The position numbers and the translations under genes were made by a program. DNA of 64,000 nucleotides from assembly GCF_947489565.1 (NCBI RefSeq), contig NZ_CANLEA010000025.1:1-64000 (forward strand). The letters run 5' to 3'. Of this stretch, positions 18,254 to 27,654 are shown piece after piece; the stretch's first letter is position 1; the number at the start of each line of letters is the position of its first letter. Below the pieces are notes generated by a model. The model worked only from the letters and a program-made list of their open reading frames with translations. It made no database searches and was not told the origin of the DNA. The DNA comes from an uncultured Kordia sp. Its GTDB lineage: Bacteria; Bacteroidota; Bacteroidia; Flavobacteriales; Flavobacteriaceae.

Positions 18254-20902
18254 ATGAAAAAAAATCCTCTAAAATTTTTTTGCATACTTCTATTTTTCAT
18301 TGTCTCGGTACAGGCGCAACGGGAAACCGCTAATTGGTTTTTTGGTGTAAATGCTGGTTTAAACTTTAATTCAGGAATACCAACAAGTTTAGATACGGGA
18401 CAAGTAGATACCTTAGAAGGATGCTCATCAATTTCTGATGCCAATGGTTCACTGCTGTTTTATACAGATGGTGTTACTGTATGGAATCGGATGCATCAAA
18501 TTATGCCAAATGGAACCGACTTGGCTGGAAGTTTGTCCAGTACACAGTCGTGTATTATTATTCCAAATCCGGGAAACGCTAACCTTTTTTACATTTTCAC
18601 CACGGATGTTGTAGACGCTTATAACGATACGAATACAGGACCAAGTAATGGATTTAATTATTCTATTGTAGACATGTCGCTCGGCGGCGGAATGGGAAAT
18701 GTAACCACGAAAAATGTAAACTTATTGGTAAATGGTTCTGAGAAAGTATCAGCAACGATTAGTTCCGATGGAGATTATTGGGTAGTAACACATCGTAGTT
18801 CTCAGTTTTTTAGTTTTAAGGTGACTACGGCTGGCGTAAATGCCATTCCGATTGTATCAAATACATCCAATAGTGTTTCTGATTTTAGAAATATAAGAGG
18901 AAACATGAAAATTTCACCTAACGGTCAAAAACTAGCTATTGCACATACGTTATTTGAGCCAGAACAAGCAGGTTCGTTATACTTATACGATTTTAATCCA
19001 ACAACAGGCTCTGTGAGTAATGGAGAATTCTTAGCTGATGATATTACATTTTATGGAGTTGAATTTTCTTCAAATTCTTCACGATTGTATACGTCTGGAA
19101 AATTCTTTTTAACGACTACATTATCCAATATTCAGATACAGCAATTTGATGTTACTTCCGCAGATGTTCCAAATACAAAATATATAGTTCATAATTATCC
19201 AGCAGCGCAGGTAACGCCATCATTAGCCGGAAGTTTACAACTTGGATTAGACAAGCGAATTTACCATTCATTGCCGTCTGCTAAACTATCTACAATCAAT
19301 ACTCCAAATTTGTTAGAAGCTGCTTGCGGATTTGACTATCAAAGTGTTGATTTAGGCAATAACTTTGCACGTTTTGGTCTGCCAGCTACGGTGCAATCTT
19401 ATTATGAAAGTGTTGCTACGATTGAAAATTTTTGTTTGGGCGATCAAACTACCTTTACAGTAGCTTCTGAAAATACAATCACAGGCATAAATTGGAATTT
19501 TGGCGATTTGGCTTCAGGAACTTCCAATACATCCAATGCAATTTCTACCTCGCATGTGTTTTCAAGCGCAGGAACTTTTACCGTTACAGCAGATGTGTCT
19601 TTTTCAAACGCTCCCAATCAAGTATTTACAGAAATTGTAGTCATTCAAGAAATACCAAATATCGCACCTTTATTTACGATTGAACAATGTGATGTTGATG
19701 ATAATGACACGGATGGTTTGTCAGTATTCAATCTGCAAGAAGCCATTACTGTCATTGAAGAAGACAATGGAAATGATGATATTGATGTCATGTTTTTTGA
19801 AAACCTGAATGATGCGCAAATGAATGAGAACATCATCACAAATGATTTTTATGCCAATACTGTAAACAATCAAATATTGTATGCGCGTGTATTTGCTTAT
19901 GTAGACTGTTTTACCATTACGCAAGTGCGATTGAGTGTAAATCCAGGAAGCAATTTAGGTGTGTATGATACCATTGATGTTTGCGAAGTTGATGATACAA
20001 ATATTTCCATCTCACAGATAGAAGCTTCTTTAGGAGAAGACTTCCCAAGCGCTACGATTAGTGTATATCCTACTAGAAATGATGCATTATTGTTAGAAAA
20101 CCAATTGAACGATTTTTCATTTGTAGATGTCAATACAACAAGTGAATTATTTTTTAGAGTTTCGTATGGAAGCAATTGTGGATTTATAGGAAGTGTAACC
20201 TTAAATATTGTGGCTCAACCTACGGTGGAAGATCAACAAGCATTATTATGTGGAGATATTGGCTCTGCTGTAGAATTGGCTTTTGAAGAATCTTTTTCAA
20301 GCTATCAATGGTCAACCAATGAAACTACGCCTTCCATTATGGTTACAGAAACAGGAACGTATACTGTTGTGGTAACGAATAGTGCAGGTTGTGAAAAAGA
20401 AGTGAATTATATAGTAATTTCAGAACCGCCATTAACTATTGAAAATATTGATATACAAGACTTTCAAGATGTAAATACTGTTCGAATCCTCTTGACTCCA
20501 GATACAGAACCAGAAAATATTAGTTATTCGGTGAATGGAGGAAATACATTTTCAACATCCAATGAATTTGTCAACTTGTATCCTGGAGTGTATGATGTGG
20601 TTGTTCGACGTGGCGAATGCGATGCTGCCAACGAGACAATTTTAGTTGGAGGATTTCCGAAATTCTTCACGCCAAATGGCGATAATATTAATGATACATG
20701 GCAATTATTGCAAAAAGAATACTATCCGAATGCGACCATTGAATTGTACGATCGTTACGGGAAAAATCTCAATTACATCAAAGCCGACAGCGAATGGGAT
20801 GGAACCTACAAAGGAGTTCCATTACCATCTGGAGATTATTGGTATAAACTAACTTTAGAAAGCGGAAGAACCGTTACAGGAAATGTAACTCTAAAACGTT
20901 AA
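18254..20902 (+). CDS. Secreted PKD/CHU_C protein (gliding-associated C-terminus)
   Basis: 882 residues from the preferred ATG at 18254; an earlier ATG at 18236 would only add MTDYTA before the signal peptide (KNPLKFFCILLFFIVSVQAQ). The N-terminal ~390 residues look like a beta-propeller of WD/Kelch type (ETANWFFGVNAGLNFN, repeated). A PKD-like domain follows (GINWNFGDLASGT...VFSSAGTFTVTADV), then Ig-like domains. The C-terminus is the gliding-motility-associated CHU_C domain (FFTPNGDNINDTW...YDRYGK...WDGTYKG...GDYWYKL), a type B T9SS sorting signal. Cell-surface or secreted location is expected. It is divergently transcribed from the phosphohexomutase gene. Confidence 0.88.
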   Translation: MKKNPLKFFCILLFFIVSVQAQRETANWFFGVNAGLNFNSGIPTSLDTGQVDTLEGCSSISDANGSLLFYTDGVTVWNRMHQIMPNGTDLAGSLSSTQSCIIIPNPGNANLFYIFTTDVVDAYNDTNTGPSNGFNYSIVDMSLGGGMGNVTTKNVNLLVNGSEKVSATISSDGDYWVVTHRSSQFFSFKVTTAGVNAIPIVSNTSNSVSDFRNIRGNMKISPNGQKLAIAHTLFEPEQAGSLYLYDFNPTTGSVSNGEFLADDITFYGVEFSSNSSRLYTSGKFFLTTTLSNIQIQQFDVTSADVPNTKYIVHNYPAAQVTPSLAGSLQLGLDKRIYHSLPSAKLSTINTPNLLEAACGFDYQSVDLGNNFARFGLPATVQSYYESVATIENFCLGDQTTFTVASENTITGINWNFGDLASGTSNTSNAISTSHVFSSAGTFTVTADVSFSNAPNQVFTEIVVIQEIPNIAPLFTIEQCDVDDNDTDGLSVFNLQEAITVIEEDNGNDDIDVMFFENLNDAQMNENIITNDFYANTVNNQILYARVFAYVDCFTITQVRLSVNPGSNLGVYDTIDVCEVDDTNISISQIEASLGEDFPSATISVYPTRNDALLLENQLNDFSFVDVNTTSELFFRVSYGSNCGFIGSVTLNIVAQPTVEDQQALLCGDIGSAVELAFEESFSSYQWSTNETTPSIMVTETGTYTVVVTNSAGCEKEVNYIVISEPPLTIENIDIQDFQDVNTVRILLTPDTEPENISYSVNGGNTFSTSNEFVNLYPGVYDVVVRRGECDAANETILVGGFPKFFTPNGDNINDTWQLLQKEYYPNATIELYDRYGKNLNYIKADSEWDGTYKGVPLPSGDYWYKLTLESGRTVTGNVTLKR

Positions 20903-20974
20903 ATAACAAAACTCAAGCTAAGTTTTAGTAATGACTAGCGGCAGTTTTCATATAGTTTGTTGTAGGTAGTGTTT

Positions 20975-21289
20975 CTAGTTTTTTTCAAGTAAAGTAATTG
21001 CTGAAATTTCACTTATTAAAATTCGAGTTGTTGATTTATATTTATAACCTTTTCTTTCTGGACAAGTTATTTCAATATAATTTCTGCTAACTTTTGAAAC
21101 ATAATCTATTCTATTATATCCATCTTTAGTACAAGATGTATCTAGAAATTTTTCATTATTTTTAAGTTTAACGTTTACTTGTTCATTCAAGTATTGCTTC
21201 AAGTCTTGAGAAGAAAAACTCTTCGATGTTTGACTAAACGCAAAATTGGTAATGCAAAATATAGCGATTACTACGATTACTTTTTTCAT
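20975..21289 (-). CDS. Small secreted protein of unknown function
   Basis: 104 residues from the ATG at 21289 (a TTG two codons upstream is less likely). A signal peptide (MKKVIVVIAIFCITNFAFSQ) is followed by a mature part of about 85 residues with two cysteines (DTSCTKDG, EITCPERKG) that could form a disulfide. I recognise no family. It is the last of three same-strand genes here, but an 85-base gap separates it from the glycosyltransferase gene. Confidence 0.65.
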   Translation of the reverse strand: MKKVIVVIAIFCITNFAFSQTSKSFSSQDLKQYLNEQVNVKLKNNEKFLDTSCTKDGYNRIDYVSKVSRNYIEITCPERKGYKYKSTTRILISEISAITLLEKN

Positions 21290-21374
21290 GATCAATTTAT
21301 TTGATTTTATAGATTGGACTCTTTTTGAACAAATATGTTACGTTTGGGAAGTAATTAAAAGCTTTGTGTTTTCT

Positions 21375-22331
21375 CTAAATGTTTTCTGTTTCACTGATTT
21401 TGTAACGTTCCTTGTCGCGTTTGCTTCGCAATATAATTTCGCCCAAAAAGCCAGCTAAGAAAAACTGCGTTCCAATAATCATGGTGGCTAACGAAATGTA
21501 AAACCAAGGATTATCTGTGACAAGAATAGCTTTTAAACCGTACGCTAATTTGTACAGTTTCATAATTCCGATATAACCCGCAGCAGCAAATCCAATAAAA
21601 AACATAAACACACCCAAAGCGCCAAATAAATGCATCGGGCGTTTTCCGAACTTAGACAAAAACCAAATAGTGATCAAATCTAAAAAACCATTGATAAAAC
21701 GATCGTAGCCAAATTTTGTCTTTCCGTACTTACGAGCCTGATGTTGTACTACTTTTTCGCCAATATTTTGGAAACCTGCATTTTTAGCCAATACAGGAAT
21801 GTATCTGTGCATTTCTCCATACACATCAACATTCTTTACCACAATGTTCTTATATGCCTTTAAACCGCAGTTAAAGTCGTGTAATTTTAATCCTGAAGTG
21901 CGTCTTGCAGCCCAATTGAATAGTTTGGAAGGAATATTTTTAGCAATTACGGAATCGTAACGTTTCTTTTTCCAGCCAGAAACCAAATCAAATTTTTTCT
22001 CGGTAATCAATTTGTATAATTCAGGAATCTCATCTGGACTGTCTTGTAAATCAGCATCCATGGTAATCACGACATCACCAGCAGCTTCTTTAAAACCTGC
22101 ATGTAAGGCTTGCGACTTTCCGTAGTTTTGTAAAAAGCGAATTCCTTTGATTTCAGAATGTTTTTGAGAAAGTTCGTGAATGATGTTCCAAGAATTGTCT
22201 GTACTTCCATCATCAATAAAAAGAATCTCATACGTAAATTGATGTGCTTCCATGACACGGGCAATCCATGCATGTAGCTCTTGTAACGATTCTTCTTCGT
22301 TAAGTAGTGGTATAACTACAGATATATTCAT
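21375..22331 (-). CDS. Family 2 glycosyltransferase, polyprenyl-phosphate type
   Basis: 318 residues. The GT-A domain begins with SVVIPLLNEEESL, carries the nucleotide-binding motif LFIDDGSTDNSW, and the DxD-type metal site is MDADLQD. Two C-terminal transmembrane helices (around residues 235-260 and 270-295) match the DPM1/ArnC/GtrB subgroup that transfers a sugar from a nucleotide donor to undecaprenyl phosphate. Its start overlaps the stop of the upstream DUF4199 gene by four bases (ATGA), so the two are translationally coupled. The product could feed the DUF2723/GT-C type enzymes found elsewhere in the window. Confidence 0.9.
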   Translation of the reverse strand: MNISVVIPLLNEEESLQELHAWIARVMEAHQFTYEILFIDDGSTDNSWNIIHELSQKHSEIKGIRFLQNYGKSQALHAGFKEAAGDVVITMDADLQDSPDEIPELYKLITEKKFDLVSGWKKKRYDSVIAKNIPSKLFNWAARRTSGLKLHDFNCGLKAYKNIVVKNVDVYGEMHRYIPVLAKNAGFQNIGEKVVQHQARKYGKTKFGYDRFINGFLDLITIWFLSKFGKRPMHLFGALGVFMFFIGFAAAGYIGIMKLYKLAYGLKAILVTDNPWFYISLATMIIGTQFFLAGFLGEIILRSKRDKERYKISETENI

Positions 22332-22840
22332 ACAGGATTCTTAGGGTTTGTAAATATCTTTGACTTAATAGCTAAAGAGGCTAGTAAAGAAAAGAAAAAT
22401 CCGCTTAATAAACTTTTAAATACATTTTCTATAAAAATACTGAATTTAAAATTCGATTTAAGAAACTTGATACTTTCTTGAATCTTCTCATCTGTAAAAT
22501 CACTGTTCTTTCGTAAATCATCTTCCGCAACAACGGCTAATTTATCTACAAAATCAGGTTCTATATACGTAGCATGAGTGATAATGTATACCCAAAGCAT
22601 CAAACTTCCCAACAGAATAACACCAATTCCAGTTTTTAAACCTTCTCTGATAGAAAATGGCTCTCCATTGCGACTCACTTTGATAATGGCAAAAATCATA
22701 AACAGCGCCATTACTGGAAACATTGCTAAAGAATATACATTTTGTGGGTTCGTATGAACATTTAGTTTATATTGCAGTACGAAAGAGGTGATGAGGATAA
22801 TTCCCAACGCAATTCCGAAATGTGATGTTTTTGAAAACAT
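22328..22840 (-). CDS. DUF4199 membrane protein
   Basis: 170 residues from the ATG at 22840; a GTG eight codons earlier (22864) is also possible. It has four hydrophobic helices, at residues about 6-20, 30-50, 70-95 and 140-165, with a charged extracytoplasmic segment (VVAEDDLRKNSDFTDEKIQES) between the third and fourth. This is the DUF4199 pattern common in Bacteroidota; molecular role unknown. Coupling to a polyprenyl-phosphate glycosyltransferase is often seen for this family and suggests an accessory part in lipid-linked sugar handling, but that is inference. Confidence 0.75.
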   Translation of the reverse strand: MFSKTSHFGIALGIILITSFVLQYKLNVHTNPQNVYSLAMFPVMALFMIFAIIKVSRNGEPFSIREGLKTGIGVILLGSLMLWVYIITHATYIEPDFVDKLAVVAEDDLRKNSDFTDEKIQESIKFLKSNFKFSIFIENVFKSLLSGFFFSLLASLAIKSKIFTNPKNPV

Positions 22841-22915
22841 GAAAACGAATTTTATGTAGGACACAAATATAGAAATTCAAGCTTAGAAAATATCAAAAAT
22901 ATTTTTATTTTAATG

Positions 22916-22945
22916 TTGCACATTCGGAAATAATAATTAAATTTG
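22916..22945 (+). promoter_or_regulatory. Bacteroidota promoter for rpmE
   Basis: TTG at 22916-22918, a 19-base spacer, and TAAATTTG at 22938-22945. This is an exact match to the TTG-N19-TAnnTTTG form. Transcription would start about 30 bases before the ribosomal gene at 22985. Confidence 0.8.
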
Positions 22946-22984
22946 CACCTCGAAAATTGAGAAAGTTATAAAAGAATACAAAAG

Positions 22985-23236
22985 ATGAAACAAGGTATAC
23001 ATCCAGAAAATTATAGAGTAGTAGCTTTTAAAGATATGTCTAACAACGATGTATTTCTTACGAAGTCTACAGTAGATACTAAAGAAACTATCGAAGTTGA
23101 TGGTACTGAGTATCCATTATACAAATTAGAAATTTCTAGAACTTCACATCCATACTACACTGGTAAGTCTAAGTTAGTAGATACAGCAGGTCGTATTGAT
23201 AAGTTCAAAAACAAATACGCAAAATTCAAGAAATAA
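22985..23236 (+). CDS. rpmE2: 50S ribosomal protein L31 type B
   Basis: 83 residues. The sequence begins [19 protein letters not shown] and contains [26 protein letters not shown], diagnostic for L31. The zinc-binding CxxC pair of type A L31 is absent, so this is the zinc-independent type B (C-) form. It has its own strong promoter and terminator, as expected for a single-gene ribosomal unit. Confidence 0.95.
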   Translation: MKQGIHPENYRVVAFKDMSNNDVFLTKSTVDTKETIEVDGTEYPLYKLEISRTSHPYYTGKSKLVDTAGRIDKFKNKYAKFKK

Positions 23237-23256
23237 GAATTTTGATTACACTACAC

Positions 23257-23292
23257 AAAATGTCTTTCAGGAAACTGAGAGACATTTTTTTT
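23257..23292 (+). terminator. Terminator after rpmE2
   Basis: Hairpin with arms AAAATGTCTTTCAG (23257-23270) and CTGAGAGACATTTT (23275-23288), one mismatch, followed by a run of T. Confidence 0.8.
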
Positions 23293-23358
23293 TGAAAAAT
23301 AATCACATTCACAGATTCAAACGCAAAGTTTTTTTACATTTACAAAAATTCAGCAATC

Positions 23359-24534
23359 ATGAACTATATTCTCTTTGATGGAACGGTACGCAACGCATTA
23401 TTACCATTTACCTATACAAAACCAGTTGCCGATTTACGAGTTGGAATACTAACGATTAGAGAAAAGTGGGAAGCACATTTAGGCGGAACTACTACGACAA
23501 TTACAGAAGAATATTTGTCTGACAAGTATCCAATGGTAGAGTTGGAAGAAAATGTAATGATCAATGCTTCTTTTTTGCCAAATGCAGAATTGGTAGCACT
23601 GATTCAAGGATTAACAGAAAAACAGGCTATTTTTTCAGGAGATGAAATTATAGCATTTCATGCCACAGATGAACAAGATGAGGTTGATTTTGATACTTAT
23701 GATGTGATTTCGTACGAGGAAGATTGTTTGCGAATTGAGCATACTTGGGATATTTTCTCAAAGAATGCAGAAGCTATTCAGGCAGATTTTGATCTCATTA
23801 CCAAAGATAGAACCTCACAACCCATTCCGGCAACAGTGAACGTAATTGCGCCAGAAAATATATTTATTGAAGAAGGAGCAACGCTTAACTTTTGTACGCT
23901 AAATGCAAGTTCTGGACCTATTTATGTCGGCGAAAATGCTGAAATTATGGAAGGTTGTGTGGTGCGTGGAGCATTAGCAATGTGTGAAAACTCCGTGTTA
24001 AAACTTTCTGCTAAGATTTATGGAGCAACTACATTAGGTCCATATTGTAAAGTTGGTGGAGAAGTGAATAATTCAGTATTAATGGGCTATTCGAACAAAG
24101 GACACGATGGATTCCTAGGAAATTCTGTCTTAGGAGAATGGTGTAATATTGGAGCTGATAGTAACAATTCGAACCTAAAAAATAATTATGCACCTGTGCG
24201 TTTGTGGAGTTATGAAACAGAAAACTTTGCCAAAACAGGATTGCAGTTTTGTGGACTCATGATGGGCGATCACAGTAAATGTGGCATCAATACCATGTTC
24301 AATACAGGAACAGTTGTAGGTGTAAATGCAAACATATTTGGCTCTGGTTTTCCAAGAAACTTTGTGCCAAGCTATAGTTGGGGAGGCGCAAGCGGATTTA
24401 CTACGTATTTAACCAAAAAAGCTTTTGAAGTTGCCAAAGTCGTAATGGCAAGACGTAAGGTAGAATTTACTTCGCAAGACGAAGCTATTTTAACACATGT
24501 TTTTGAAAGCACCAAAAAATGGCGTAAAGACTAA
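23359..24534 (+). CDS. Alternative GlmU-type sugar nucleotidyl/acetyltransferase
   Basis: 391 residues. The N-terminus (MNYILFDGTVRNALLPFTYTKPVADLRVGILTIREKW) resembles a reduced nucleotidyltransferase domain. The C-terminal half has hexapeptide-type left-handed beta-helix sequence (INAxxxxGPIYVGENAEIMEGCVVRGALAMCENSVLK, then VLMGYSNKGHDGFLGNSVLGEWCNIGAD). This arrangement matches the Bacteroidota 'alternative GlmU' family thought to make UDP-N-acetylglucosamine for peptidoglycan and surface glycans. The family assignment is by recognised motifs; the exact substrate is inferred. Confidence 0.85.
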   Translation: MNYILFDGTVRNALLPFTYTKPVADLRVGILTIREKWEAHLGGTTTTITEEYLSDKYPMVELEENVMINASFLPNAELVALIQGLTEKQAIFSGDEIIAFHATDEQDEVDFDTYDVISYEEDCLRIEHTWDIFSKNAEAIQADFDLITKDRTSQPIPATVNVIAPENIFIEEGATLNFCTLNASSGPIYVGENAEIMEGCVVRGALAMCENSVLKLSAKIYGATTLGPYCKVGGEVNNSVLMGYSNKGHDGFLGNSVLGEWCNIGADSNNSNLKNNYAPVRLWSYETENFAKTGLQFCGLMMGDHSKCGINTMFNTGTVVGVNANIFGSGFPRNFVPSYSWGGASGFTTYLTKKAFEVAKVVMARRKVEFTSQDEAILTHVFESTKKWRKD

Positions 24535-24560
24535 AAAAATAATTACTCTTATTAAATATC

Positions 24561-24592
24561 AAAGCCGCTACTAAAAAGTAGCGGCTTTTGTA
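24561..24592. terminator. Bidirectional terminator
   Basis: Perfect 12-base inverted repeat AAAGCCGCTACT (24561-24572) / AGTAGCGGCTTT (24577-24588), located between two convergent genes. Confidence 0.88.
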
Positions 24593-24611
24593 TGTGTATA
24601 TTTAGTATAAA

Positions 24612-25085
24612 CTATAATAAAATTCTAAAGCTACCATTGGTAATTTGTATATTAGAACCTGGATTTGAAGCTTCTCTAAGTTCGCCTGAAAAAGTACCTT
24701 CAATCTTTTCTGAATTGTTTATGGTGACATTAATGGCAATTGTTCCATCGGAATCACTATAATCTACTCCGTTGTAGAAGACTCTGATTGGCAAATCAAA
24801 AAGAGCTGCATTAGCGCCAGTTTCATCGTCAATAATGTTTAAAAGAATCGTGTTGTTGGTAGTATCAGTATTAATAGTTCCTGTAATGGAATAGAGTATT
24901 GATGAACCGCCATTTGTAGTAGAAGTGCTATACCCAATAATGTCAGCATTTTGTTCTGCATCATCTATAGTCGCACGTATAAAAGATTCTTCAGGAGTAG
25001 GTTCTTCAATCGAATCATCTGAAGACGAACAAGAAGTGAAAAAAGCTGTTGCACATAGAAATAGTAATAAAATTGTTTTATTCAT
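24612..25085 (-). CDS. Lipoprotein of unknown function
   Basis: 157 residues. The signal peptide ends in a lipobox (AFFTSCSSSDDS, Cys at residue 19) followed by a Ser/Asp/Glu-rich linker. The mature part has beta-strand-like alternation with many Thr, Asn and Ile (SITGTINTDTTNNTILLNI, IEGTFSGEL), similar to many small envelope lipoproteins of flavobacteria with a DUF6252-like look. I do not assign a function. Confidence 0.7.
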   Translation of the reverse strand: MNKTILLLFLCATAFFTSCSSSDDSIEEPTPEESFIRATIDDAEQNADIIGYSTSTTNGGSSILYSITGTINTDTTNNTILLNIIDDETGANAALFDLPIRVFYNGVDYSDSDGTIAINVTINNSEKIEGTFSGELREASNPGSNIQITNGSFRILL

Positions 25086-25149
25086 GATATAATTATTTGT
25101 TTTATATCAGATAGGGTATTATCGTAAAATATATTACCCAAATAATTGC

Positions 25150-25183
25150 AAAAAAAACCGTCTCAAAACTTGTTGAAACGGAC
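25150..25183 (-). terminator. Terminator of small-membrane-protein pair
   Basis: Read on the minus strand: arms CCGTTTCAA and TTGAGACGG (25181-25158, one mismatch) followed by seven T residues (25157-25151). It ends the transcript of the two small genes upstream on that strand. Confidence 0.7.
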
Positions 25184-25235
25184 TTAAAATATGATGCTAT
25201 TCTTTAGATTAAAAATTGATCTAAAGAGTTTTAGT

Positions 25236-25505
25236 TTACACCTGGTATACAAACAAAAAGTAGTACATGGAAACTGCAAGAATACAGCCTACAATCGAAA
25301 ATATAATAATTGTTTTTCGACGCGATTGACGATTTTGTTGTTGCATACGAGTTTTAATTGTATTCAATAAACGTTGAGAAACTTTCTTATCTGATGGTCT
25401 AGAAATCTTTGTACCAATATAAGCTCTAATACGATCAAATTTATTGATGCGTTTACGTTTATTGTTGCGTAAAGTACTGATAGCGAAAAATGAAAAACCA
25501 GACAT
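25236..25505 (-). CDS. Small basic single-pass membrane protein A
   Basis: 89 residues. An extremely basic N-terminal region (NNKRKRINKFDRIRAY, then KISRPSDKKVSQRLLNTIKTRMQQQNRQSRRK) is followed by a single C-terminal transmembrane helix (TIIIFSIVGCILAVSMYYFLF). The order of elements is shared with the gene just upstream (25550-25837), suggesting an old duplication. The basic domain would face the cytoplasm. No family recognised; nucleic-acid or membrane-phosphate binding are both possible but unsupported. Confidence 0.65.
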   Translation of the reverse strand: MSGFSFFAISTLRNNKRKRINKFDRIRAYIGTKISRPSDKKVSQRLLNTIKTRMQQQNRQSRRKTIIIFSIVGCILAVSMYYFLFVYQV

Positions 25506-25549
25506 AATAAAGTGTTTTAAAGGTTGATACTAATTTTAATAATGACGAT

Positions 25550-25837
25550 TTAGAAATTTAAAAAAGTTCCCAATCTTAATATTCCAGAAATTATCCCAAT
25601 AGTCAAGGGAATTGCAATGATAAAAGCGATAATAAGTTTGTCTCGCTCTTTGCGCTGTTGCTTTTTAATTTTTTCTCGAATAGCGCTTAATTGTATTTCT
25701 GTAATTTTTGGAGAATTACTTTTCTTCCTGTAGTCTTTGTAATAACGACGGTTCTTATTGAAAGGATTCCGTTTGTTACGCCGTACTCTTGTTCGGTATA
25801 AATCTCCATGAACGTAAAATGCTGCTCCTGATCCCAT
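25550..25837 (-). CDS. Small basic single-pass membrane protein B
   Basis: 95 residues. The N-terminal half is rich in Arg, Lys and Tyr (TRVRRNKRNPFNKNRRYYKDYRKK), then comes a helical basic stretch (IREKIKKQQRKERDK) and one C-terminal hydrophobic helix (LIIAFIIAIPLTIGIISGILRL). Organisation mirrors the neighbour 44 bases downstream. I recognise no family. The two genes look like an operon ending at the hairpin near 25170. Confidence 0.65.
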   Translation of the reverse strand: MGSGAAFYVHGDLYRTRVRRNKRNPFNKNRRYYKDYRKKSNSPKITEIQLSAIREKIKKQQRKERDKLIIAFIIAIPLTIGIISGILRLGTFLNF

Positions 25838-25911
25838 AATCTTCTTCTTTTAAATTCAACATATATACCATATTAGTATATAAAAGAAGAAAAATGTTAC
25901 ATATGTAACAA

Positions 25912-27543
25912 TTAGTTTGTTTTTGAAACACGCTTTAGTTCTAGTAAATTCTGAGCATTGATGCCCAAACCTTGTACGTTTTTTTGGGTAAATCGTACGA
26001 CTTGATCGTAGTATAAAGGAATTAATGGCGCTTCTGAAATTAGTAGTGAATCCATTTTAGTATATAGCTTTGCGCGAAGATTTGCATCCGTTTCTCGAAG
26101 TGCAGTTTCATACCATTCGTCAAACTGTGGGTTTTTAAAATGTGTATAATTTGGACCATTAGGCGCGAAGTTTTTACTATAGAAAAGTGATAAATAATTC
26201 TCGGCATCTGGATAATCGGCAATCCAACTAGCTCTAAAAATTGGCAATTCTCCTTTCGATCGTAATTCACGAATCGTAGAAGCAGGAATCACATTGACAC
26301 TGGCTTTGATGCCTACTTTTTCAAGCTCTCGCTGAATGTACTCACAGAAGTTTAAATATTGACCATTGGTGGTAATAGCAACCTCTGGAGTTGTATTTCC
26401 AGTTTCTTCAATATATTGATTGACTAAATTTTTAGCGAGTTCTGGTTCATACTCAAACCCTTTGATATTGTCAAAACCAGGCAATCCTTTCGGAATAAAA
26501 CCATGAATAGCTGGTGTTCCAATTCCGCTTCGCAAATACGTAATCATCTTTTTACGATCAAAACTGTAATTCATTGCCTTTCGTAATAAATGATGACTAG
26601 AAACATTGGTACTATCACCAATAAAAATTCCTAAATATTCTGTGTTTAAATACGGGCCAGAAATCATATTCACATCTTCAGCATATGTTGCACGTAAGTG
26701 TCCGGTAGCATTTAAAATCTCATCTTGGTATGAAGGATCAAGTGAATTTAAAAAGTCAATATTTCCTTGCACAAACTGCAAAAACTCACTTTGTTTATCA
26801 GGCAAAAAAGTAATGGCAACAGCTTCTAAATATGGAAGATTATTTCCAGCTTCATCTTTTTCAAAATAAGTAGGATTCTTTCGTAAAACCAGTTTTGTAT
26901 TCTCTTCCCAAATCTTAAACTGAAAAGGACCTGTTCCAATTGGATGCGCTCTAAAATCATTGCCGTAATGTTCCACAATTTCTTTAGGAACTACCGAACA
27001 ATATTTCATAGTAAGTAAACTCAAAAAAGCTGGAAATGGTTGTTTTAGCTGAATTTGAAATGTTTTTGCATCAATCGCTTTAAAACTTTTTACGCTTTTA
27101 AAAATCCAACGTCCGCTAGAAGCTAACCTGTCATCTAAAATTCGCCCAAAACTATATTCAAAATCCTGTGCAGTAACGATTCGTGTACTATCTTTCCCGA
27201 ACAATTCATGTTTATGAAACTGTACATCGTCACGCAATGTAAAAACATAGGTCAAGGCATCATCGGATACTTTCCAAGAAGTAGCAATTGCTGGAATGAC
27301 ATTCAAATCGGAATCCATCTCAACCAAACCATTAAACAGTTGATGTACAGCCCAAATATTACGCTGATCTTTCGCAAAAGCAGGATCTAACGAAGTAATA
27401 TTGGCATGCTCATTATAACGAAAAACTAAATGATCTCTACTTTCAGAAGTGTCTTGTTGGCACGAAAAAGAAATCAACAACAAACAAAGAATTGATATAT
27501 AAGTGATTACCAATTTAAAATGTTGCATTGTTAATTTTATCAT
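25912..27543 (-). CDS. Peptide ABC transporter substrate-binding lipoprotein
   Basis: 543 residues of the SBP_bac_5 (OppA/DppA) family. A lipoprotein signal ends LLISFSCQQD. Family motifs include ITSLDPAFAKDQRN, GLVEMDSDLNVIPAIATSWKVSDDALTYVFTLRDDVQFH and GTGPFQF, and the C-terminus has APLIPLYYDQVVRF. It binds oligopeptides or related ligands at the envelope. No permease or ATPase genes are next to it, so it either works with a distant transporter or is an orphan. Two starts are possible, ATG at 27543 and ATG at 27528; the second gives a more typical signal peptide. Confidence 0.9.
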   Translation of the reverse strand: MIKLTMQHFKLVITYISILCLLLISFSCQQDTSESRDHLVFRYNEHANITSLDPAFAKDQRNIWAVHQLFNGLVEMDSDLNVIPAIATSWKVSDDALTYVFTLRDDVQFHKHELFGKDSTRIVTAQDFEYSFGRILDDRLASSGRWIFKSVKSFKAIDAKTFQIQLKQPFPAFLSLLTMKYCSVVPKEIVEHYGNDFRAHPIGTGPFQFKIWEENTKLVLRKNPTYFEKDEAGNNLPYLEAVAITFLPDKQSEFLQFVQGNIDFLNSLDPSYQDEILNATGHLRATYAEDVNMISGPYLNTEYLGIFIGDSTNVSSHHLLRKAMNYSFDRKKMITYLRSGIGTPAIHGFIPKGLPGFDNIKGFEYEPELAKNLVNQYIEETGNTTPEVAITTNGQYLNFCEYIQRELEKVGIKASVNVIPASTIRELRSKGELPIFRASWIADYPDAENYLSLFYSKNFAPNGPNYTHFKNPQFDEWYETALRETDANLRAKLYTKMDSLLISEAPLIPLYYDQVVRFTQKNVQGLGINAQNLLELKRVSKTN

Positions 27544-27586
27544 ATTCTGAATTAATTGTAAATTTGCTGGCTTTTATAATAATTTT

Positions 27587-27610
27587 GTCAGTTCGAGCGC
27601 AGTCGAGAAC
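27587..27610. repeat. Dispersed intergenic repeat, type A
   Basis: A copy of the short imperfect palindrome built on TCGA-N6-TCGA (here GTTCGAGCGCAGTCGAGA), also seen at 35004, 35033, 42484 and 54355. Confidence 0.65.
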
Positions 27611-27654
27611 AATTTGATAATTTCTGTTATTATAGAATCTCAACTGTGATCGAT

